Assembly: GCA_020692565.1 (NCBI GenBank)
Contig: JAIMKJ010000011.1
Location: 58,827-101,099, forward strand
Reading direction: 5' to 3'
Origin: Thermomonas sp.
Lineage (GTDB): Bacteria > Pseudomonadota > Gammaproteobacteria > Xanthomonadales > Xanthomonadaceae
Length of the DNA stretch: 42,273 nt
A program made the translations under genes and the position numbers. The notes under the pieces were generated by a model, which was not told the origin of the DNA, ran no database searches, and saw nothing but the letters and a program-made list of their open reading frames with translations. Below are positions 1-8,204 of this stretch, one piece after another (position 1 is the first letter of the stretch; each line of letters starts with the position of its first letter).

Positions 1-1
1 T

Positions 2-3000
2 CTCGAAGCCGAACGTCTCGAAGCCGAACGTCTCGAGGCGAAACGTGCCGAGACGGCTCTGCGCGAACAGGAAATGCGCGACTTCATCCGCATCGAGGAA
101 GAGCGGTTGGCGGCCGTGCGCCTCGATTCGGTGCGCCGCGAAGCGGAGTGGCTGGAGGCTGAGCGTCTGCTTGCCGAAAGCGCCGATCCGCAGGATGACG
201 AAGAGGTCTCCGCGCCGATCGCAACGCAGCCGTCCGTGATCTCCGGCTGGTTGGCGAACATGGCCGTGCAGGATCCCGACACCGGCCTGGACATGACCGA
301 TCTGGATGCCGAACTCATCGACATCTTCGTCGAGGAAGGCCGCGATCTGCTCGATCACTCCGACCAGTTGCTGGTGGCATTGCGCGAAAATCCGGACGAG
401 CGCGAAGTGATCGGCGGTCTCCAGCGCGATCTGCACACGCTCAAGGGCGGCGCGCGCATGGCCGGCATCATGGCGATCGGCGAACTCGGCCACGCCATGG
501 AGTCCCTGCTCGAAGCCGCGGCCGAACATCGCCTGCAGCTCGAAAGACAGGACATCCCGCTGCTGGAAAGCGGTTTCGATCGTCTGCACACGATGGTGAC
601 CCGCGTCGGCGACCGCCGCGCGGTCGTGATCCCGGATGCGCTGGTCGCGGCATTCGATGCCCGCGCGCTCGGACGTTCGTTCGAGCCTGCGCAATGGGCG
701 TCTCCCGTGCCGGAAACCGTGCCCGCCATCGACAGCGAGGCATCGTTCGAGGCGCCGGTATTCGAAGCGATGGTGCCGGAGGAGACCGCTCTCGAAGAGA
801 ACGTGCTCGAAGAAAGCCGGTTCGAAGAAAGCCGGCTCGAAGAGGCTGCGCTCGAAGACTTCGTCTTCGAAGAGGCGACTCCCGGTCAGGCGAACGCCGA
901 AGATATCGCTGTCGAAGAGGCTGGGCTCGAAACGCTTTCGCTCGAAGAAGCTGCTCTCGAAGAGCTTGCACTTGAAGAATTGGCCCTCGAAGCGATGGCC
1001 TTCGAACAGACGATTCCCGAAGCGATCGCCCTCGAAGACACTTCGATCGACTTGCCGGCTGCCGAGGAAACGTCGCTCGAGATCGCGACCGATGATGCGG
1101 CGCCGACCGGGGATGACCTCGATGCGCAGGCTCCAGTCGAGCAGACCCCAGTCGAGCAGACCCCAGTCGAGCAGACGCTTGTCGAGCAGACGCTCACCGA
1201 GCACACCTTCGACGATGGCGTGTTCGTCGATGAAGCTTTCACCGAGATCGTCGCGCCTGCCGAGCCGGAAACCGCGGATTACGTCGCGCCTGTCGGCTAC
1301 GAATACGTGTACGAAATTCCCGCCGTCGCGCCGGTCGCGGTCGATGTCGAGCCTGAAGCGCGACCGGAGGCCGAAGTCGCCGCGGCGAAGCCGCAGATGC
1401 CGAGTTTCGCGCCGCTGCCCGAGCTCAAGCCGTTGTCGATGCCGGTGGATTTCGGCGCCAACGCCGACGACGACGTCGGTCTGCGCGGTACCCAGGAACA
1501 GGTCCGCGTCCGCGCCGAGCTGCTCGACCGCCTGGTGAACTACGCCGGCGAAGTCGCGATCTATCGTTCGCGACTCGAACAGCAGCTCGGTGCGTTCCGC
1601 GGCGCCACCGCGGAAATGGAGCAGACCAATACCCGTCTGCGCGATCAGCTGCGCCGCCTGGATATCGAAACCGAAGCGCAGATCATCGCGCGCTACCAGC
1701 GCGAGGGCGAAACCCGCGACGAAACCTTCGATCCGCTGGAACTCGACCGCTTCTCCAACCTGCAGCAGTTGTCGCGCGCGCTCGCCGAAACCGCGGCCGA
1801 CTTGAGCAGCCTGCAGAGCACGCTCGACGACCTGACCCAGGGTTACGACACGCTGCTGTTGCAGCAGTCGCGCGTGAGCTCGGAGCTGCAGGAAGGTCTG
1901 ATGCGCACCCGCATGGTGCCGTTCGACACCGTCGTGCCGCGTCTGCGTCGCGTGCTGCGCCAGGCGGCGACCGACACCGGCAAACCGGTCCAGCTCAAGC
2001 TCGATGGCGCCCAGGGCGAACTCGATCGCAACGTGCTGGAGCGCATGACCGCGCCGTTGGAGCACATGCTCCGCAACGCGGTGGCCCACGGTCTCGAAAA
2101 GCCCGAGCAGCGCAGTTCCGCCGGCAAGCCCGCCGAAGGCACGGTCACCATCGCCATCCGCAAGGAAGGCTCGGAAGTCGTGCTGCAGATCACCGACGAC
2201 GGCAAGGGCCTGGACCGCGATGCGATCCGTCAGCGCGGCGAAACGCGCGGCCTCGTCCGCAAGGACGCGGTGCTGTCGAGCGCCCAGCTCGATGCGTTGA
2301 TCCTGGAGCCCGGTTTCTCGACCGCCGAGGAAGTCAGCCAATTGGCCGGACGCGGCGTCGGCATGGATGTGGTCGCCAGCGAAGTCCGCCAGCTCGGCGG
2401 TACGCTGGACATCCACTCCGAGCGCGGCACCGGCACCGTCTTCACGCTGCGCCTGCCGCAGACCCTCGCGGTCACCCAGGCGGCCTTCGTGCGCATCGGC
2501 GAAATCACCTTCGCCGTGCCGATCGCATCGGTCCGTGGCGTCGGTCGCATCCAGCGCGAGGAACTGGCGAAGGGCGACCTCACCAGCTACCGCTACGGCA
2601 ACGAGGAATACGTACTGCACGATCTGGGCAAGCTGCTCGGCCATGCGCCGGCGAAGGCCGAAGGTCAACTGCAGATGCCGCTGCTGCTCACCCGTTCGGG
2701 CGATCTGCACATCGCGGTGACCGTCGACCAGATCCTCGGCAATCGCGAAATCGTGGTGAAGCCGATCGGTCCGCAGGTCGCCTCGATCCCCGGCATCTTC
2801 GGCGCCACGATCATGGGCGACGGCAGCGTGGTGGTGATCCTGGACGTCGCGCCGCTGGTGCGCCGCCAGACCGCGCATCTGCTCGAACTCGAAGCGCAGG
2901 CGCAGCAGACACCCGCTGCAGAACAGCGCGTGGTCCCGCTGGTCATGGTGGTGGACGACTCCATCACCATGCGCAAGGTCAGCAGCCGCGTGCTGGAGCG

Positions 3001-3328
3001 CAACAATTTCGAGGTGTTGACCGCGAAGGACGGCATCGACGCGCTGGAACGCATGGTCGATCGCGTCCCGGACCTGATGCTGCTCGATATCGAAATGCCG
3101 CGCATGGACGGTTACGAGCTGGCGACCACGATGAAGGCGGACCCGCGCCTGGCCAATGTGCCGATCATCATGATCACCTCGCGCACCGGCGACAAACATC
3201 GCCAGCGCGCGATGGACATCGGCGTCGACCGCTACCTCGGCAAGCCGTATCAGGAGAACGAACTCATGCGCAACGTGTTCTCGCTGCTGGATGCGGGCGA
3301 GTCGAAACCGGCGAGGTCCGATGGTTGA
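2..3328 (+). CDS. chpA: ChpA/PilL-type hybrid chemotaxis histidine kinase, 5'-truncated
   Basis: The reading frame is open from the first bases of the window, so only the C-terminal 1108 residues are seen. Visible order: three LEAER-type pentads; an HPt domain with HTLKGGARMAG (phospho-His codon 434-436); a long acidic linker with 20 five-residue units (746-1045) and PVEQT repeats (1133-1207); CheA dimerisation helices; an HATPase with N-box RNAVAHGLE, G1 DDGKGL and G2 GRGVGMDVV; a CheW-like domain; and a C-terminal receiver with DD, the acceptor Asp in LLDIEMPR (3086-3088) and Lys in GKPYQ. In this family the protein phosphorylates PilG/PilH-type regulators to control type IV pili and twitching. 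The stop overlaps the next gene's ATG by 8 nt. Identity is firm; ChpA versus PilL is only naming. Confidence 0.95.
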   Translation, partial: LEAERLEAERLEAKRAETALREQEMRDFIRIEEERLAAVRLDSVRREAEWLEAERLLAESADPQDDEEVSAPIATQPSVISGWLANMAVQDPDTGLDMTDLDAELIDIFVEEGRDLLDHSDQLLVALRENPDEREVIGGLQRDLHTLKGGARMAGIMAIGELGHAMESLLEAAAEHRLQLERQDIPLLESGFDRLHTMVTRVGDRRAVVIPDALVAAFDARALGRSFEPAQWASPVPETVPAIDSEASFEAPVFEAMVPEETALEENVLEESRFEESRLEEAALEDFVFEEATPGQANAEDIAVEEAGLETLSLEEAALEELALEELALEAMAFEQTIPEAIALEDTSIDLPAAEETSLEIATDDAAPTGDDLDAQAPVEQTPVEQTPVEQTLVEQTLTEHTFDDGVFVDEAFTEIVAPAEPETADYVAPVGYEYVYEIPAVAPVAVDVEPEARPEAEVAAAKPQMPSFAPLPELKPLSMPVDFGANADDDVGLRGTQEQVRVRAELLDRLVNYAGEVAIYRSRLEQQLGAFRGATAEMEQTNTRLRDQLRRLDIETEAQIIARYQREGETRDETFDPLELDRFSNLQQLSRALAETAADLSSLQSTLDDLTQGYDTLLLQQSRVSSELQEGLMRTRMVPFDTVVPRLRRVLRQAATDTGKPVQLKLDGAQGELDRNVLERMTAPLEHMLRNAVAHGLEKPEQRSSAGKPAEGTVTIAIRKEGSEVVLQITDDGKGLDRDAIRQRGETRGLVRKDAVLSSAQLDALILEPGFSTAEEVSQLAGRGVGMDVVASEVRQLGGTLDIHSERGTGTVFTLRLPQTLAVTQAAFVRIGEITFAVPIASVRGVGRIQREELAKGDLTSYRYGNEEYVLHDLGKLLGHAPAKAEGQLQMPLLLTRSGDLHIAVTVDQILGNREIVVKPIGPQVASIPGIFGATIMGDGSVVVILDVAPLVRRQTAHLLELEAQAQQTPAAEQRVVPLVMVVDDSITMRKVSSRVLERNNFEVLTAKDGIDALERMVDRVPDLMLLDIEMPRMDGYELATTMKADPRLANVPIIMITSRTGDKHRQRAMDIGVDRYLGKPYQENELMRNVFSLLDAGESKPARSDG
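746..1045 (+). repeat. 20 in-register 15-nt (pentapeptide) units in the ChpA linker
   Basis: Twenty consecutive five-residue units of type [L/F/V]-E-[E/A/D]-x-x, such as LEENV, LEESR, FEESR, LEEAA, LEELA and LEAMA, keep exact 15-nt register with no spacer. Two or three units (PGQAN, AEDIA) are degenerate. The stretch is strongly acidic. It lies between the HPt domain and the CheA catalytic core, so it is probably a flexible or rod-like tether. Confidence 0.85.
1133..1207 (+). repeat. Five 15-nt tandem units (PVEQT) in chpA
   Basis: Units read PVEQT, PVEQT, PVEQT, LVEQT, LTEHT; the first three are nearly identical at DNA level. The low divergence indicates recent slippage. Because the unit is 15 nt, copy-number change would keep the frame. 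Confidence 0.9.
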
Positions 3329-5279
3329 CGCCGCCTCCCATGCCGCCGCGCCGCGTGTCGTCCTGTTGGCGCGCGCGGGCAAAGCCGCCGATCACCTCGC
3401 CGAAGCCGTGCGCCAGGCGGGTGCCGAGTTGCTGGCGACCGTCGATCCGGCGACCGCCGACGAGGCTGCGCTGCGTGCGTTGAATCCGCAGGCGGTGCTG
3501 GTCGCGCTGGAACCCAGCATCGAAGCCATGCTCGACAAGCTCGAAGGTCTGCTCGCGGACCCGGCGTTGACCGTGATCTACGACGAAGCCGATGTCGCTG
3601 CGCACCGCGCCGGTTGGGATGCGGCGCGTTGGGCCCGCCATCTGTCCGCCAAGCTGCGCCACGACAGCAATGTGCTGCCGCCCGGCACCGAAAGCGATCA
3701 CGACTGGCAGCCGTCTCCCGGACAGATCCCGAAACCCGCGGCGGCGTATGCCGATGCGGACATCGCGACCTTCGCTCGCGAAGCCCGCGCGCATGCCGAC
3801 AGCGTCCCGGCCGATGGCATGCCGGTCGAAGCCTCGCTCGGGATCGACCTGTCGCTACCGGACACATCGCTGATCGATGCGATTCCCGATGCGATGACGC
3901 AGGCGCCGCCCGTGCAGGTCGAGCCGGTGCAGGCCACGCCTGTGCAGGCGGCGGTGCCGCCGCCGCTTCCGCCGCTCGCACGAGCCCCTTCCGATTCGGG
4001 CATCGAAGCGTTCCAGACCGCGTCCTTCGAGACGATGGCGCTCGAATCGATCGAGTCCGAGAAGCCGACACACGAGGGCAGGTCGTTCGATGCGTTCACG
4101 ACCGACGACGGCACCGGCATCGAGGACGTATCGCTGGACAGCATGACGCTGGACGGCGTGCAGCTCGACGGCGTGCAGCTCGACGGCGTGCAGCTCGACG
4201 GTGTACCGGGCGATGACCTCGCATTCGACAGTGTCTCCGCCGCGCCCGGTCCGAGCGTCGCGCCGATGCGGCTCGATGAGGATGCATTCTTCCTCGAAGA
4301 ACTCTCGTCGACCGGCCTGCCACCGTCGAACGGCGAGCCGACGCAGGCGATCCGATTCGACGACGGCTTCGATGCCGGACTCGACCTCGATGGCGATGAC
4401 GCTTCCGGTTTCGAAGCGCTCGATTTCGATGCGATCTCCCCTGCCGCCCCGTCGCCGCGCGAGCCGGAAGCGCCGACGTCTTCCGATGACGTCCTGTCGT
4501 TCGAAGCGCTGATGGCCAGCAGCCTGGCCACTGAGGCCGATGCTGCGGCGGTCGCCCCGCCGGCGGAGGCGAAGCCCGCATTTTCGCTCGGCGACCTGTC
4601 GCTCGCACCGGTGGACGATGCGCCCACGGTGGTCGACAGGCCCGCCTCCCCTCCGGCTGCGCACGATATCTCTGCACTGGAAGCGCGCATTTCCAGTCTG
4701 TCGCTGGTCGATATCGATGAAAGCGCCGCCGCCGACGCATTCGGCATCCAGGCGACGCCGGTGGTGCTGGTCGAGGCCGGCCTCGGCGGTCCGGATCCCG
4801 CGCGCCAGCTGTTGTCCTCGCTTCCCGCCGAGTTCATGGCGATCGTGCTGGTGCGCCTGCATCTGCAGGGCGGTCGCTACGATCGTCTGGTCGCGCAGAT
4901 GGAGCGTACCGCTGCGCTGCCGGTCGCTCTGGCTGAAAGCGGCGCGACCGCGAGCGCCGGCACGATCTATTTCCTGCCCGACGGCATCGGCTTGAATGCG
5001 AACGCGGGCATGCTCGGTTTCGTCGATGATGCCGCTCCGCCCGCAGCGATGTTCGCGGCACTGCCTTCCGGAGCCAGCGCCCTGGTGTTCCTCAGCGGCA
5101 GCGATCCGCAGCTGGTGGACAGTGCGATGGCCGTCGCCGCGACCGGGACGATGGTCGTCGCCCAGTCTCCCGAAGACTGCTACGACGGCGCGGCCTGCGC
5201 AGAGTTGCGCAACCGCGGCGCGGCCTCCGGGCTGCCCGCCGAACTCGCCGGCCGGCTCGCATCGCGCTGGCCCAGTTGA
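3321..5279 (+). CDS. CheB/ChpB-like protein with degenerate methylesterase domain
   Basis: Of 652 residues, about 1-110 look like a receiver-type alpha/beta fold (LLARAG..., ...VLVALEPS). A long acidic, Ala/Asp/Glu-rich linker follows with LDGVQ pentads. Residues about 477-652 resemble the CheB methylesterase fold. CheB removes methyl groups from chemoreceptors with a Ser-His-Asp triad. Here the serine motif ASTGG reads AGLGG, the QHM region reads RLHL, and SGxGxDG reads SGSDPQ, so the nucleophile is missing and the other two sites are doubtful. I chose ATG 3321, which overlaps the chpA stop (ATGGTTGA), over an upstream in-frame ATG at 3291. Position after chpA and before a cheW-like gene supports a Pil-Chp role, probably structural or regulatory. 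Family moderately sure; activity doubtful. Confidence 0.75.
   Translation: MVDAASHAAAPRVVLLARAGKAADHLAEAVRQAGAELLATVDPATADEAALRALNPQAVLVALEPSIEAMLDKLEGLLADPALTVIYDEADVAAHRAGWDAARWARHLSAKLRHDSNVLPPGTESDHDWQPSPGQIPKPAAAYADADIATFAREARAHADSVPADGMPVEASLGIDLSLPDTSLIDAIPDAMTQAPPVQVEPVQATPVQAAVPPPLPPLARAPSDSGIEAFQTASFETMALESIESEKPTHEGRSFDAFTTDDGTGIEDVSLDSMTLDGVQLDGVQLDGVQLDGVPGDDLAFDSVSAAPGPSVAPMRLDEDAFFLEELSSTGLPPSNGEPTQAIRFDDGFDAGLDLDGDDASGFEALDFDAISPAAPSPREPEAPTSSDDVLSFEALMASSLATEADAAAVAPPAEAKPAFSLGDLSLAPVDDAPTVVDRPASPPAAHDISALEARISSLSLVDIDESAAADAFGIQATPVVLVEAGLGGPDPARQLLSSLPAEFMAIVLVRLHLQGGRYDRLVAQMERTAALPVALAESGATASAGTIYFLPDGIGLNANAGMLGFVDDAAPPAAMFAALPSGASALVFLSGSDPQLVDSAMAVAATGTMVVAQSPEDCYDGAACAELRNRGAASGLPAELAGRLASRWPS
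4134..4208 (+). repeat. Five 15-nt units (LDSMT, LDGVQ x3, LDGVP) in the CheB-like gene
   Basis: Three identical LDGVQ units with near-identical DNA are flanked by the variants LDSMT and LDGVP, all in one 15-nt register. The period matches the repeats in the neighbouring chpA, although the unit sequence differs. Confidence 0.9.
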
Positions 5280-5301
5280 AGAACCCAGGACGAGCACTCC
5301 C

Positions 5302-5778
5302 GTGAACAGCACCACCGTCAACGACATCCGAGGCGTCCTCATCCAGATCGCCGGCTCGCAGCTGCTGCTGCCGAACGCGGCGACGGTCGAAGTGTTGTCC
5401 TACGTCGATCCCGAGCCGCTGGAGAACGCGCCGGACTGGCTGCTCGGCCAGATCCGCTGGCGCGGCTGGCGCCTGCCGCTGGTCTCGTTCGCGCGCATCG
5501 CCGGTACCCACTCGGAAGGCGCGGCGGTCGGCACCAAGCTCATCGTGATCAAGGCCCTCGGCGGCGATCCGAAACTGCCTTACTTCGCGCTGGTGGCGCA
5601 GGGCTTCCCGCGCCTGGTCACGATTTCCCGCGACAACATGATCGTCGACAGCGAGCATCGCGAAGTGATGCCCGACGGCATCCGTCTGCGGGTGATGTTC
5701 AACGACGACGTGGCGCTGGTGCCCGATCTCGACGCCGCCGAACGGATGATCGTCGAGGTGTTGCGGCCGGCGGCGTGA
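5302..5778 (+). CDS. CheW-like coupling protein of the Pil-Chp cluster
   Basis: This is a 158-residue single CheW-like domain. Recognisable pieces are the N-terminal strand (GVLIQIAGSQLLLPNAATVE), WLLGQIRWRGWRLPLVSF (the CheW G-x-hydrophobic-W region) and a C-terminal helix. CheW-type proteins bridge chemoreceptor and CheA-type kinase. I chose GTG 5302 because AGGACGAG (5287-5294) lies 7 nt upstream and the fold begins at once; the longer open frame upstream only shadows the preceding gene. It follows the CheB-like gene by 22 nt, probably in the same operon. PilI versus ChpC cannot be decided, so no symbol is given. Confidence 0.85.
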   Translation: MNSTTVNDIRGVLIQIAGSQLLLPNAATVEVLSYVDPEPLENAPDWLLGQIRWRGWRLPLVSFARIAGTHSEGAAVGTKLIVIKALGGDPKLPYFALVAQGFPRLVTISRDNMIVDSEHREVMPDGIRLRVMFNDDVALVPDLDAAERMIVEVLRPAA

Positions 5779-5785
5779 TGTCGCC

Positions 5786-5874
5786 GTAGAACGGGTCTTG
5801 TTGCCGCCATTGCGGCAATCCCGCTTGCGACTATCTTTTCGCAGCAAAAACGGCGGGTACAAGACTCGCCCTAC
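5786..5874. repeat. REP pair with inverted GTAG/CTAC ends
   Basis: The left end GTAGaacggGTCTTGT is the imperfect inverse of the right end ACAAGACtcgccCTAC. The element fills the gap between the convergent CheW-like gene and rsmE. The CTAC end carries the rsmE TAG stop codon. GTAG-headed palindromes are typical of Stenotrophomonas-type REPs mobilised in trans by RAYT transposases; no RAYT gene is in this window. Confidence 0.75.
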
Positions 5875-6605
5875 AAGTCCCCGAACTTCGCCTGCAGCGC
5901 CGCGATCGCGGCCAGCCCTGCGGTTTCCGTGCGCAGCACGCGCGGGCCGAGACGCAGGCCGCTGAAGCCGTGCGTGCGCAGGATGACGCGGTCCTTTTCC
6001 GACCAGCCGCCTTCCGGGCCGATGCCGATCACGATGCCGCCGACGACGCTGGGCGTCAGCGTGTCGAAACGATGTTCGCCGAGCGGATCGAGCGTGAGCT
6101 TCAGCGCATCCGCATCCAGCGAGGCTGCGGCTTCGGCCAGCCCGCGCGGCGCCAACACCTCGGGAACGCGCGCGCGTCCGCTCTGCTCGCAGGCCGAGGT
6201 CACGACGCTGCGCCAATGCGCGACCCGCTTCTCGAGACGTTCGCCGTCGAGCCGTACTTCGGTGCGATCGGCGAACACCGGCGCGATCGCGGCCACGCCC
6301 AGTTCGGTCGCTTTCTGCAGGATCAGATCCATCTTCTCGCCGCGGGCGATGCCCTGCAGCAGCACCAGCCGCAGCGGCGATTCGTTGTCGACGATGCGCA
6401 CGGCATCGACTTCCGCTTCGACGCCGCGCTTGCCGGCGCTGAGCAGCCGCGCGTCGTAATCGTGGCCGTCGCCATTGAACAGGACGCAGGCCTCGCCTTC
6501 GCGCAGGCGCAGCACGCGGACCAGGTGCGCGCCGGCACTTTCCGGCAGGGTCACGCGCGCGCCGGGCGCGAGCGGCTGGTCGATGTAGACGCGGGTCAGG
6601 CGCAT
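5871..6605 (-). CDS. rsmE: 16S rRNA (uracil-1498-N3)-methyltransferase RsmE
   Basis: The product is 244 residues, normal for RsmE, which methylates N3 of U1498 of 16S rRNA in assembled 30S subunits using SAM. An N-terminal PUA-like part (VYIDQPL..., AHLVRVLRLREGEA) precedes the SPOUT knot with GIGPEGGWSE and LRLGPRVLRTETA, both family hallmarks. I chose ATG 6605, preceded by GGGAGC. A longer frame reaching 6701 only translates a REP hairpin (MGATEVAIA...) and is discarded. The TAG stop lies inside a REP GTAG. bioA is upstream on the same strand, 136 bp away with a REP hairpin between them, so cotranscription is uncertain. Confidence 0.95.
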   Translation of the reverse strand: MRLTRVYIDQPLAPGARVTLPESAGAHLVRVLRLREGEACVLFNGDGHDYDARLLSAGKRGVEAEVDAVRIVDNESPLRLVLLQGIARGEKMDLILQKATELGVAAIAPVFADRTEVRLDGERLEKRVAHWRSVVTSACEQSGRARVPEVLAPRGLAEAAASLDADALKLTLDPLGEHRFDTLTPSVVGGIVIGIGPEGGWSEKDRVILRTHGFSGLRLGPRVLRTETAGLAAIAALQAKFGDL

Positions 6606-6631
6606 GTGTTGCTCCCAGTGCTTGATGTCCC

Positions 6632-6701
6632 GTGGGAGCGACGGAAGTCGCGATGGCCAGCGATGCTGCCGGATCGCAATCGCGACTTCCGTCGCTCCCA
6701 C
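6632..6701. repeat. REP hairpin with perfect 22-bp stem
   Basis: GTGGGAGCGACGGAAGTCGC at the left pairs perfectly with its complement ending in CTCCCAC at the right, over 22 bp, around an internal arm. It lies between bioA and rsmE. The same family occurs at 11421-11493 and 40292-40360. In RNA it would be a very stable hairpin that could protect or terminate the bioA message. Confidence 0.9.
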
Positions 6702-6741
6702 AAACTGGATGTGCCAATGATCGGTGTGCTGCGATTGCGAT

Positions 6742-8148
6742 TCATGCCGTGGCTTCCTCGATCGCAGCGAGGGTGGTCTCGGCGAGCAACTGCAACTGCG
6801 CGTCGTCGATGCAGTAAGGCGGCATCCAGTACAACACGTCGCCCAGCGGACGCAGCAGCACGCCGCGCGCCAGCGCCGCGCGATACGCGCGCAGGCCGAT
6901 CCGCAGCGCCGGGTCGAAGGGCGTGCGCTTGTCGCCGTCGCGGGTGAGCTCGAACGCGACGATCATCCCGGCCTGGCGGACATCGGCGATGTGACGATGC
7001 TTGCCGACTTCGGCCGCGAAACGGCGCATCTTCGCCGACGTATCGCGATTGCGCGGCAGCACGCCGTCCTGTTCGAAGATGTCCAGCGACGCCAGCGCCG
7101 CCGCGCAGGCCAGCGGATTGCCGGTGTAACTGTGCGAATGCAGGAAGGCCTTTTCCCGCGAATCGTCGAGGAAACCGCCGTACAGCGCTTGCGTCGCCAG
7201 CACCGCCGCCAGCGGCAGCGCGCCGCCGGTCAGGCCCTTCGACAGACACAGGAGATCGGGCATCACGCCGGCGTCCTCGCTGGCGAACATCGGTCCGGTG
7301 CGGCCGAAACCCACCGCGATCTCGTCGGCGATCAGGAACACGCCGTGGACATCGCACAGATCGCGCACGCGCTTGAGATATACGGGGTCGTGCATGCGCA
7401 TCCCGCCCGCGCACTGCACCCGCGGTTCAAGGATCAGCGCGCAGATTTCGCCCGGATGCGCGTCGAGCAGGCGGGCGAGGGCATCGGCAGCCGCTTCGGC
7501 GTGCGCCTGTGCGCTGCAGCCTTCCGGCGCGGTGTAGGCATCGGGCGAGGGCGCGAACAGGCATTCGGCCAGCAGCGGCGCGTAGACGCGGCGGTACAGC
7601 GGGATGTCGCCGACCGACAGCGCACCGATGGTTTCGCCGTGGTAACCGTTCTCCAGCGCCACGAACCTGGTCCGCTGCGGCTCACCTTGATTGCGGAACC
7701 AGTGGAAGGCCATTTTCAGCGCCACTTCCACGCCGGCCGAGCCGTTGTCGGCGTAGAACACCTTGCTCAGCGGCGCGCGGCCGGCCTGGCGCGGCGCCAT
7801 CGCCAGCAGCCGTTCGGCCAGTTCCACCGCTGGCGCGTGCGACACGCCCGCCAGGATCACGTGTTCCAGCGTCCGCGCCTGACGGCCGATGGCCTCGGCG
7901 ATGCGCGGCTCGCTGTGACCGTGGATGTTGGTCCACCAACTGCTGATGGCGTCCAGCGTGCGGCGGCCGTCGTGGCCGATCAGCCAGGCGCCTTCGCCAC
8001 GCGCCACCGGCAGCAGCGGCAGGGTGTCCGGATGCTCGCGCATCTGCGTGCAGGGGTGCCACAGCACCGCCAGATCGCGCGCGCGCCAACGATCGGTCAG
8101 CTCGCGGCCGTGGGTGTTCGCGTCGTCCACACGCTTGTCGTTTATCAT
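6742..8148 (-). CDS. bioA: Adenosylmethionine-8-amino-7-oxononanoate aminotransferase BioA
   Basis: BioA converts KAPA to DAPA in biotin synthesis, with S-adenosylmethionine as amino donor and PLP as cofactor. Class III aminotransferase features are LWHPCTQM near the N-terminus, SSWWTNIHGH, GYHGETIGALSVG, the PLP-binding DE in LIADEIAVGFGRTG, and Schiff-base Lys304 in LSKGLTGG. From ATG 8148 the protein has 468 residues, a little above the usual 430-450. In-frame starts at 8166 (ATG right after GGGGGA, too close) and 8217 are possible, but 8217 would overlap nudE. It is divergent from nudE with a 38-56 bp gap. No other bio genes are here. Function is sure, start uncertain. Confidence 0.95.
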   Translation of the reverse strand: MINDKRVDDANTHGRELTDRWRARDLAVLWHPCTQMREHPDTLPLLPVARGEGAWLIGHDGRRTLDAISSWWTNIHGHSEPRIAEAIGRQARTLEHVILAGVSHAPAVELAERLLAMAPRQAGRAPLSKVFYADNGSAGVEVALKMAFHWFRNQGEPQRTRFVALENGYHGETIGALSVGDIPLYRRVYAPLLAECLFAPSPDAYTAPEGCSAQAHAEAAADALARLLDAHPGEICALILEPRVQCAGGMRMHDPVYLKRVRDLCDVHGVFLIADEIAVGFGRTGPMFASEDAGVMPDLLCLSKGLTGGALPLAAVLATQALYGGFLDDSREKAFLHSHSYTGNPLACAAALASLDIFEQDGVLPRNRDTSAKMRRFAAEVGKHRHIADVRQAGMIVAFELTRDGDKRTPFDPALRIGLRAYRAALARGVLLRPLGDVLYWMPPYCIDDAQLQLLAETTLAAIEEATA

Positions 8149-8204
8149 CGGCACATGCGTCTTCATTCCCCCATTATCGCCCGGCGCGTCCGTGCGGGTG
8201 CGCC

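Noticed and set aside
746..1045. Classic pentapeptide-repeat (A[D/N]Lxx) beta-helix in ChpA
   Set aside because: The period fits but the Ala and Asn/Asp positions of the consensus do not.
3291..3320. Upstream in-frame ATG for the CheB-like protein
   Set aside because: It lies well inside chpA and adds no homology; ATG 3321 gives the usual short overlap.
6606..6701. N-terminal extension of rsmE beginning MGATEVAIA
   Set aside because: It translates a REP hairpin; the RsmE fold starts at MRLTRVYID with a Shine-Dalgarno.
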